Assembly (NCBI RefSeq): GCF_022539505.1
Contig: NC_061508.1
Location: 348,701,484 to 348,765,483, forward strand
DNA: 64,000 nucleotides
Reading direction: 5' to 3'
Source: Lolium rigidum
Taxonomy: Eukaryota > Streptophyta > Magnoliopsida > Poales > Poaceae
In this document: positions 57,341 to 64,000 of the stretch, one piece after another
Position numbering within the stretch: position 1 is the first letter of the stretch
How the letters are laid out: each line of letters opens with the position of its first letter
Position numbers and translations under genes: made by a program
Notes under the pieces: model-generated
The model's database searches: none
What the model saw: only the letters and a program-made list of their open reading frames with translations
Told to the model about the DNA's origin: nothing

Positions 57341-57979
57341 GTGCGCGCGGCAAAGGGAACCGCCTATTCCTCAACCTTGTGCACGGCAAATTACACACGC
57401 AACTCCATTAAACGCCACCTACCGACCTTAATTATCACCCCGGCGGCCCGGCCGCATGACCCCCACCCACCCGTACACAACTTATCCCCGTCCGTGCGAA
57501 GAGCTTCCCCTCCCCGTCCCGTCCGTGCGAAGAAGAAGCTTCCCTCCCCGTCGTTCTTCTCGAGACGCACCGGCGGTCAAGTTGATCCACGGTAGGGCTG
57601 CTATCTCTAGCTCAATCATGTAGCGGGCAAGACGGCCTAACGATTTATATTTTCTTGATGCTTGCTAAAAAAATTCGTCGGTATGCTCGAACTAATTGGC
57701 ACTTTATAGTTTTCCGCTCGATTTGTCATCGATCAATTTGTTCATTTGCGTGGGCATATAGAGTCAGTTCTGCACTCGATCCGTTAATTTTGCTGAAATG
57801 CCATGGCAGAGTTTTGTACACGATCTATTTTGCTAAAATGTCGATGGGCATTTTTTGTTTTGTACTCGACATGATTGCTGAAATGCATAATCATGTAGTA
57901 TAGTTTTGTACTCGATGGATATACATTTCCTACTTCGCCTTAAATTAATCACCAACCACTGTATCTCATAATTAAACGG
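57341..57979 (+). promoter_or_regulatory. Possible promoter and 5' leader of the transposase-associated-domain gene
   Basis: C-rich, CT-rich stretch (57420-57590) with two copies of CGTCCGTGCGAAGA, typical of a grass 5' UTR, then a GT-rich, T-rich stretch resembling an intron with TTTTGTACTCGAT repeated near 57775, 57811, 57855 and 57905. No TATA box stands out. The 84-codon frame at 57341 has no domain. Confidence 0.35.
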
Positions 57980-58945
57980 ATGGACGGAACTTGGAAACCG
58001 CATGGACACTTATGTTCCCCTTCATATATAAATGGTGTTCAACCCTTTATGGGGTTTATTAGAGCTCATGATGGTCACAACCTGGACGTGTATTGCCCGT
58101 GCTGCACATGTATGAATGGTGAGAAGAGGCCTCACCCTGTAGTGGCAGATCATTTACACATTTTTGGGATGGACCACACATATGTTAGGCGGGTTTAGCA
58201 TGGTGAACCATATAATGATCCTTTAGCAGGAGAAGCAGATCTTGCTCACACTGTATGTGTGCTGGCATATGTAGTTAATTATTTATATTGATGATGCCGC
58301 TGTTTCAATCAATAGTTTGCATTGCTGTGCAAGGTTCTGTACTCAAATTTAACTTGTTGCAGATGGATGGACGGGAAGGAGAGAAAAAGCGCTTGCTTCG
58401 GGAAACGGGTTTCAGCTCCGGGACATGTGTTGTGCCAGATGAGAAGGTAAATATGTAAAACGGCATTTGTTCAGGTTGCATCCCTTAGATGTTTGTCTAA
58501 TCGGTTGATGTACTAATTGCAGAAGCATAGAGTTGAAGAGGTCTCTTAGTTTGATGGGAGATTTGAAGATGAATCTCAGTTTGATGCACCTGTGGATGGT
58601 ACTGATGACGAGCCTTTCATAGACGAAGGTCCTGCACCTGAGATTATCCAGTCTACAGAAGGAGGCCGTGGACCGAGTACACAGCTTTGCGTTGAAGTGG
58701 ATGCACGCCCGGAGATCATCACGGGCGTCCGGGTAGTCTCAAGACCACCCAGCCCTGATGCACCTGTGGATGGTACTGATGACGAGCCTCTCATAGACGA
58801 AGGTCCTGCACCTGAGATTATCCAGCCTACAGAAGGAGGCCGTGGACCGAGTACACAGCTTTGCGTTGAAGAGGATGCACACCCGGAGATCATCAGGGGC
58901 ATCCCGGTAGTCTCAGGACCACCCAGCCCTGATGCAAAATGTTGA
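57980..58945 (+). pseudogene. CACTA transposase-associated-domain gene remnant with tandem 58-residue repeat
   Basis: Three exons with GT/AG borders and matching phase: 57980-58252, 58363-58446 and 58523-58945. Exon 1 (MDGTWKPHG...INGVQPFMGFI, NLDVYCPCCTCMNGE, VVADHLHIFGM) resembles the N-terminal transposase-associated domain of En/Spm-CACTA proteins (PF13963), including C-P-C-x2-C and the H-G-E segment. The Trp expected before HGE is TAG (58196-58198). Exon 3 has a second in-frame TAG (58547-58549) and then two 58-residue repeats (DAPVDGTDDEPxIDEGPAPE...). Catalytic transposase is absent. It may be a CACTA-derived or captured gene, now probably dead. Confidence 0.6.
58583..58930 (+). repeat. 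In-frame 174-bp tandem duplication
   Basis: Two copies, 58583-58756 and 58757-58930, followed by a stub GATGCA at 58931. Each encodes 58 residues starting DAPVDGTDDEP and ending PPSP. Copies differ by a handful of substitutions and stay in frame. Confidence 0.93.
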
Positions 58946-59150
58946 GCTACTTTATGATTCGTACTCTTATGTTCTGGTGCTGTAGTATGTTATGATTTGT
59001 ACGCCTTTGGCGCTAGATTAAGCATTCAGTGGATGATCGCGTTGCAAAATTCGACACCCACACAATCAGTTCATCGTACGAGTAGTAGCACAATTACTTC
59101 TACAGCGATTCCTGCCAGCGCATTAGTTGGTAGCATGAAACACTTTCAAG
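58946..59150. other. Probable 3' flank of the preceding gene
   Basis: T-rich, with TATGATTTGTACG-type sequence; no gene or repeat recognised. Confidence 0.35.
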
Positions 59151-59262
59151 TACTCCCCTCTGATTCATATTAATTGACTCAATTCTGTCTAGATATGGAT
59201 GTATCTAGATGCATTTGTTAACTAGACTAACAAACTTGAGTCAGTTAATATGAATCCGTGTA
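59151..59262. mobile_element. Stowaway-like MITE (degenerate)
   Basis: TACTCCCCTCTGATTCATAT at the left and AATATGAATCCGTGTA at the right are imperfect inverted repeats with TTAATTGACTCAA / TTGAGTCAGTTAA inside them; same family as the element at 60749. Confidence 0.75.
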
Positions 59263-59284
59263 AACCGCCCAAGTCCTCGAGCAG

Positions 59285-59830
59285 CTAGTTTATTGACTCT
59301 GGACTCCAAGCCTCTCGCGGCAAGCCATCGACGAAGCTTTGACCAGATCTTGGCCCGCAATTTTTTTTTGTGTGGCGAATAGCAAAGCTTTGACCAGTTC
59401 CTCTCGGGATACGGCACGCCGGTGAGCTTGCACGGTGGCCATGAGCACTTTCCGGCGGAACTTCCTCTTCGGCGCCCTCAAGCCGGCTGGCTGCCGAGAC
59501 AGCACGCAGTGCCTCGAGGTGGACGGAATTCTGGATCTCAGGGCGGGTGGTCCGCATCGTCCGGGAACGATCTCCAGCGGGTTAACGAGGACATGCATGG
59601 CGGCCAGGGGATTTGTTTTTTGTTTTTTTTTGGTTTGAGCTTGGGATTTGGGGTTTTTTCGGATAGGGGAGGAGGAACCGAGGAAGAGGAAGGAACAGCC
59701 GCGTGCTTGCCGCGTGGCGGTGTGCTTGAATTTCGAATTTTTGTGAAATGTTTCATTTCCCCGCTACAATTCGTGGGTTTCTTGCCGCGCCAATGCGTCC
59801 CGCCGGGCAGCTTCAAGTAAATTTGGGGTG
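59285..59830. other. GC-rich block with open frames on both strands, not assigned
   Basis: A gene-like GC-rich stretch. Minus frame 59290-59598 (MHVLVNPLEIVPGRCGPPAL...) and plus frame 59435-59638 (MSTFRRNFLFGALKPAGCRD...) overlap; neither shows a domain I recognise. It may be a first exon on one strand. The T-run at 59611-59632 and TTTGGGGTTTTTTCGG follow. Confidence 0.3.
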
Positions 59831-59879
59831 CCACACTATGGGCCCTAGTTTCGGTGAGACATGTAATGACTAGTCACAT

Positions 59880-60745
59880 CGGTAAGTTCACCGTGTAATA
59901 AAATATGTTACCCCTCCCCTTTATGTAGCACCCCTTCTCTCCCGATCGAGTGCCGATTGCCGACGGATGCAAGCCGCTAGCTCGATCCCCTCCTTTCGCC
60001 TCCACCGTCCCGGCATCCAGCTTGGAGGGGCAAGCCGCATCTAGCCCAAGCGGATTAGGTAGGACTAGTAATGTTCTCTCCTTTCTCGAGATCGGTTCTT
60101 TTTTCCTCTCCTCGATATCTTGCGCATCTCTTTCCTATTCGGGGCAAAGGGGTGTCTTTCTGGTCACCCTCGAGCTGGGAGTGATTGATGGGGGTGGGGG
60201 GCGGGGGCTACCTTTGCTTGGATTGGGGTGTTCTTCCTTTATTTGTCGACATTTGCAACCTTTGTAGTTTCTGCCGATCCTCACTCGTATCTTTTGTCGG
60301 CTTGTACAGGAAAGGTAAGACCTCGGCGGTGGGGGCAATGGAGCGTAAGGCCACCACGCATGTGGGCGGTTGGCTGAGCCCGAGCTGCGTCCCCAGCCCC
60401 GCGGCGTGTACTCCGTTTGCTTATCCACTCTTTACCTTTTAAGTGTCTCTCCGGTCTCTGCATCCTCAATCCGTTCCTGTTCCGGAATATGCTTAAAGTA
60501 GCACATGTCTTCGGCTGTTTGTGCGTAAAGCCTCCGTGACACCATGCTCTATATTCTCCGTATCAGAGTTGGTACCTCCGGGTTCCGTGCTCGAGGCTAT
60601 GGGGAACGAGAATAGCGCCCCACCTGCCTGCGGGAGCATGGCCCGATCTGCAGGCACAAGAAGCGAAATGCCACTTGCCGAGTCAGGCGAGGACCGCCCG
60701 AGGGTAATTTTTTTAACCAACTTACCATGATGTAGTCCGAATCCG
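59880..60745 (+). CDS. 5' exons of a multi-exon plus-strand gene (uncharacterised, partial)
   Basis: The C/T-rich leader (59925-60060) ends in AGGTAGGAC, a plausible donor. A candidate coding piece MERKATTHVGGWLSPSC begins at 60339 and another exon MGNENSAPPACGSMARSAGT...EDRPR spans 60599-60703 with donor GTAATT. No domain is recognisable, and the joining of these pieces to the exons at 61.2-64 kb is inferred from strand, spacing and splice-like borders. Confidence 0.35.
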
Positions 60746-60748
60746 ATA

Positions 60749-61110
60749 CTCCCTCGGATCCAAATTAATTGACTCAACTATCCGTAGATACGGATGTATC
60801 TAGATGTGTTTTAGCTCTAGATACTATCGCCTCCATCCCAAAGCTTTGGGCTTATATTATTTTTAGAAAGTCAAACTATACCATGTTTGACTAAGCTTTT
60901 ACCAAAAATCAGTAACATGCAAAATACAAAATTAATATCATTAAATAGATAATAAAATATATTTTGCTACGGTATCTACACAGTATTATATTTGTTGATA
61001 GAATGTTCTAAAATTTTGGTCAAACTTTGCTTGTTTTGATTTCTCAAAAATAAATAAGGCTTAAGCTTTTGGATGGTGGTAGTACATTCATATCTAGACA
61101 AAGCTGAGTT
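60749..61110. mobile_element. MITE interrupted by another MITE (outer element)
   Basis: Left end CTCCCTCGGATCCAAATTAA preceded by TA, with GACTCAACTATCCGTAGATA as in related elements. The sequence is interrupted at 60823 and resumes at 61085 with CATTCATATCTAGACAAAGC and TGAGTTAA; the right terminus is degenerate. Confidence 0.7.
60824..61082. mobile_element. Nested Stowaway-like MITE (259 bp)
   Basis: Left CTATCGCCTCCATCCCAAAG and right CTTTTGGATGGTGGTAG are imperfect inverted repeats; TA flanks at 60822-60823 and 61083-61084. The AT-rich interior contains paired AGTCAAAC / GGTCAAACTTTG motifs. Confidence 0.8.
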
Positions 61111-61164
61111 AACTAGTTTTTTTGTCTCGTCCATAGCTAGTGTTCACGCTGCAAAAGGCTAAGA

Positions 61165-61415
61165 GCATCCACTATATGCATCGCTCTATCTCATACAGTA
61201 ATTCAATATCACCGCCGAGGTCTGCCTTTTGTTTTGCTATTCATATGCGGACTCGAAACTTTAGGGCCTTTACTCAAAAGGAAGATCAAAACTGCGGCCG
61301 ATCGGGCTGCCGGTATGTTGATGCCGCCCCCATCTTCTAAATGCCTCTACAAGCACAAGGCCACGCACCGGCTCGGGTGGTGATCTTTTAATGAATATGG
61401 TATATTTTCTTAATC
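61165..61415 (+). pseudogene. Exon-containing tandem unit, copy 1 (degenerate)
   Basis: CACTATATGCATCGCTCTAT ... TTCATATGCGG ACTCGAAACTTTAGGGCC ... CACCATCTTC-like CCCCATCTTCTAAATGCC ... GGTATATTTTCTTAATCCAC. Collinear with copies 2-4 but without a consistent frame. Confidence 0.7.
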
Positions 61416-61935
61416 CACAAAACATGCCTTGATTTTTCTCTCGTTTATTGTCGGTTTTTTCTATGCTTGCCCAAAGTTTACAACAACAACAACAACAACC
61501 AAGCCTTTCGAGTCCCAAACAAGTTGGGGTAGGCTAGAGTTGAAACCCATAAGATCTCGAAGCCAAAAGTTTAGAAACACCAAATTCGTTTGCTTACAAT
61601 CATCATACAGTAATGTTCATCTACTCCAGTTCCCCTAACCCAACATAAAATGATGTTAATTTCGATTTTTAGATTAAAAGAGCACCATTAGGCGCAGTTA
61701 ATTACGACTTTGAGATTAAAATGTCATTTGCAATTGTTAATTACAATTTTGAGACAATTGGTTAGTTTAACCTCGATCTCTTCTCGCTCTCCATTTTTCC
61801 CAACCGAACAAAAATGTAACCATTCCATTCCTCCGAAATGGAACCATTCCATTCCATTCCACGCTCGTTTCGAACCGAACACACCCTTGCATTGTTGTGA
61901 ACTGTTGTCCATACACGTCCATACCCTTCCACTTA
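61416..61935 (+). other. Intron-like spacer
   Basis: Contains (ACA)n (61481-61499) and a CATTCCATTCC run (61822-61862); no gene. The segment TTAATTAC..TTTGAGA is duplicated at about 61700 and 61738. Confidence 0.5.
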
Positions 61936-62190
61936 CATCCAGCACTATATGCATCGATCCGTCTCGCAGTCATTCAATATCACTCGCCGAGATCCGTTCC
62001 CATTCTTATGCGGCTGAAATCGTCTGCGCCTTTACTCAAGTGGATGCAAAATGGGGCTAATGAGGCTGCTGTGAGGACGATGGTGCCGGCACCATCTTCC
62101 GAAAACCTCTACAAGCACGAGGCCATGGGCCACTGGGTGGTGACCTTTTAATGAATCTGGTATATTTTCTTAATCCACATACATGATTTC
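61936..62190 (+). pseudogene. Exon-containing tandem unit, copy 2
   Basis: The frame after ATGCGG reads LKSSAPLLKWMQNGANEAAV, RTMVPAPSSENLYKHEAMGH, W-VVTF then a stop, aligned with copy 3 (LLKWIKNDPDEAAVKTMV...SENLLKHKATGQ). The acceptor AG appears as GG in TGCGG. Confidence 0.7.
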
Positions 62191-62404
62191 ATTATTATCC
62201 GTTTAATTACTCGTTGGCTTTGTCTAATGCTTACCAAAAGTTCAGAAACATCTGCGTTTGCTTACAATCATCATACACTAATTTTTCACTTTTCAGTCTG
62301 TCTCATCCAAGTATATAAACTCGTTGATTTCCATTGGCTTCTTTTGTAATCATTTGCATTGTTGTCAATCTGTTCTCTATGCACAACCCTATTCTTCCAC
62401 TTAC

Positions 62405-62665
62405 ACCCCGCACTATTTGCATCAGTCTATCTCATAGATTTATTAAATATCAATGATGAGTTCTGTTGCTATTCATATGCAGGATGAAACTTCTGTTCCT
62501 CTACTCAAATGGATAAAAAATGATCCTGATGAGGCTGCTGTGAAGACGATGGTGCTGCCACCATCTTCTGAAAACCTCCTCAAGCACAAGGCCACGGGCC
62601 AGCTGGGTGGTACCCTTTTCAGTAAGCAGGTATATTTTCTTAATCCTCATACATGATTTGATTTT
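62405..62665 (+). CDS. Exon-containing tandem unit, copy 3 (intact exon 62483-62629)
   Basis: ATATGCAG acceptor, 147-bp phase-0 exon DETSVPLLKWIKNDPDEAAV, KTMVLPPSSENLLKHKATGQ, LGGTLFSKQ, then donor GTATAT at 62630. Only this copy has both canonical splice sites and an open 49-codon frame, so it is the likeliest functional exon. No known domain; small amphipathic helix likely. Confidence 0.6.
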
Positions 62666-62744
62666 TGTCTGTTTATTGCCGGCTTTGTCTAATGCTTACC
62701 AATAGTTCGGAAACACACACACCTATTCTTCCACTTACATCCAA

Positions 62745-63020
62745 GCACTATATGCATCGTTGTCTCATAGATTCATTTTATATATCACTGCCGATGTCTC
62801 GTTGCTCTTCAATTTTTATATGCGGACTGAAACTGCTAAGCCTTCATTGGTCAAAAGGATTGCAACCGCTGCCGATGAGGCATCCGCAGAGGCTGCCACC
62901 AAGTTACTCGTCGGCCCCACCTTCGGATGCTTATATAAGCTCAAGTCCAAGGATCAGCCGGGCCGTAACCATCCAAGGGTTCGGGTATATTTTCTTAAGC
63001 CACATATACATGCTATGATT
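62745..63020 (+). CDS. Exon-containing tandem unit, copy 4
   Basis: About 62826-62994, open: TETAKPSLVKRIATAADEAS, AEAATKLLVGPTFGCLYKLK, SKDQPGRNHPRVR, then GTATAT donor at 62995. More diverged than copies 1-3 but same borders (ATATGCGG before, GGTATATTTTCTTAA after). The acceptor again reads GCGG rather than GCAG. Confidence 0.55.
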
Positions 63021-63230
63021 TATGTCCGATATTATCACCGGCTCTGTCTAATGCTTTTGGAATTCGGAAACACCAAATTAGCATGCTTATATTCATCATA
63101 CACTAATTTTTCACTCGTTCAGCTTTGTAACATAGTGTTATGCACTTGCTTGTCAACATTTGCATTGCTCCGAACTATGCACTTTACACAACCTAATTCT
63201 TCCACTTACGTTCCGCGCTACGCACCCGTA

Positions 63231-63361
63231 GTACCTCCCATGTTTCCTTCACCATCCCGATGCCGAGCTTGCGGGAATATGGCGGGCCCATGTACATACC
63301 CCGCATATAACACCTCCTATGGCTCTATCTACCTTTCTAGTAGCTCCTTCACGAGTTATAG
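63231..63361 (+). CDS. Cys-containing exon upstream of the B3-like exon
   Basis: Open frame PPMFPSPSRCRACGNMAGPC, TYPAYNTSYGSIYLSSSSFT, SYR, ending at donor GTATGT (63362). C-x2-C plus a further C could bind zinc. The acceptor choice (CCCGTAG at 63230) is tentative. It is in phase with the next exon (SYR|IVPCELRP). Confidence 0.5.
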
Positions 63362-63457
63362 GTATGTATTCTCGGTGGTTTAGCATGAATTGGCATATAG
63401 TAAAGTCTTGTTTTTAGTCTTCCTGCTTCTTACATTTGTATCAATTTTCACATGCAG

Positions 63458-63694
63458 ATTGTACCTTGTGAACTTCGTCCAATGATTAACCAGATGTGTC
63501 CGCATGAAGGATCTTTCACTATGCATGGCAATGGCAAATTGATGAACACCTACACGGTCTATGAGGTGTATGTCTACAAGACGCAGGCCATCACATATTT
63601 GTATGGACATGATTGGAGAAAGTTTGCTTTTGACTACGGTCTGAAGAAGGGCGACGAGCTGAGGATCGAAACTCAAACGCGCAGATATACGTAA
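63458..63694 (+). CDS. B3-like (DNA-binding pseudobarrel) exon
   Basis: CATGCAG acceptor, then IVPCELRPMINQMCPHEGSF, TMHGNGKLMNTYTVYEVYVY, KTQAITYLYGHDWRKFAFDY, GLKKGDELRIETQTRRYT and TAA. The ending G-x-DWRKFAFDYGLKKGDELRIE has the pattern of plant B3 domains (W-x-x-F ... L-x-x-GD-x-x-x-F/I). Family-level inference only: a plant-specific transcription-factor-like protein acting in the nucleus. A GTAACT at 63691 could instead splice to the exon at 63839. Confidence 0.5.
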   Translation: MVPCELRPMINQMCPHEGSFTMHGNGKLMNTYTVYEVYVYKTQAITYLYGHDWRKFAFDYGLKKGDELRIETQTRRYT

Positions 63695-63838
63695 CTGCTT
63701 ACAGAGTTGGAGACACTTGCAAATATATAATATGTAACTTTTTTCTACTCATATCTTTTGATAACTGCATTCTGAGCAGTTGTTCTAAACCATTCCCTCT
63801 GTTCTAGCTTGCTGGGTTTAACATGATCAAAGCTGCAG

Positions 63839-64000
63839 ATCCCCTGACGGAACAGGAGCGGATGTCACAAAGGGCAACCACACCGAGCACCGGCACCGGC
63901 TTCCCACTCTCCCGCATCGGCACCGGTTCTCGTACTCAGCTCCGTTATCGCATCTACCCAGCAGTCCCCTACATCGGCATTGGTTCCCGTAGAGGCCCCA
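63839..64000 (+). CDS. Pro/Ala-rich exon, truncated by window end
   Basis: After AGCTGCAG (63831-63838): DPLTEQERMSQRATTP in one frame, then a shift at CACCGAGCACCGG into APAPASHSPASAPVLVLSSV, IASTQQSPTSALVPVEAP. Reading the CGAG as CAG would restore one frame, consistent with the CAG anomaly elsewhere. Probably a disordered linker of the same gene; it continues beyond the window. Confidence 0.4.

Overview
This is plant nuclear DNA, almost certainly from a Pooideae grass (wheat, oat or ryegrass alliance; species not determinable). The signs are kilobase-long LTR retrotransposons nested in each other, Stowaway-type MITEs, plant-type telomere-like CCCTAAA blocks, intron-containing gene fragments and a 100-N assembly gap at 47827-47926. 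There are no bacterial genes, operons, CRISPR arrays or RNA genes that I can support.

Left part (1-41.0 kb): a minus-strand gene of the plant plastid/uncharacterised SAM-dependent methyltransferase family is split into two recognisable exons about 39 kb apart (40832-41020 and 1580-1745). The space between them is filled by a Ty1/copia element (COP1, 1746-10813, itself hosting a 4.4-kb non-autonomous element NA1 at 4881-9246) and by a nest of Athila-like Ty3/gypsy elements. In that nest ATH1 (10938-40721, target duplication GCAGG) carries ATH2 (16111-32373, ATGTA) inside its 5' LTR, ATH2 carries ATH3 (19651-27781, AGCTT), and the same ATH1 LTR also carries CARGO-1 (33360-40128, CTACT). Every level is supported by a 5-bp target-site duplication read directly from the sequence. 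ATH2 and ATH3 encode only gag and protease, with no reverse transcriptase or integrase.

CARGO-1 is a gypsy-like element reduced to LTRs, primer site and a gag stub. On its antisense strand it carries an intron-containing gene with a plant mobile domain (PMD, aminotransferase-like) and a C-terminal coiled coil. A relative, CARGO-2 (48129-53445, duplication AACAT), has the same LTR family and the same antisense head region with a 23-bp palindrome, but a different antisense gene encoding an acidic Ser/Asp/Glu-rich protein. I regard this pair as the most interesting system in the window.

Middle part (41.0-47.8 kb): a GC-rich unrecognised block ending in a long hairpin, an LTR fragment, a solo-LTR-like 1.2-kb element with CCGGATAT palindromes, and a fourth Athila-like element on the plus strand (ATH4) running into the gap. 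Then comes a satellite of about 750-bp units containing telomere-like repeats (47927-56640), interrupted by CARGO-2.

Right part (57-64 kb) is gene-like: a broken three-exon gene starting with a CACTA transposase-associated domain and ending in a 58-residue tandem duplication; two MITE loci, one a MITE inside a MITE; and the 5' and central exons of a plus-strand gene with four tandem copies of an exon-containing unit followed by a B3-like exon, running off the right edge.

A caution for all reading frames: repeat copies differ from each other disproportionately at CAG/CTG sites (CAG seen as CGAG, CGG, CAAG). This looks like a base-calling or assembly artefact at CHG-methylated positions, so several frameshifts may not be biological.
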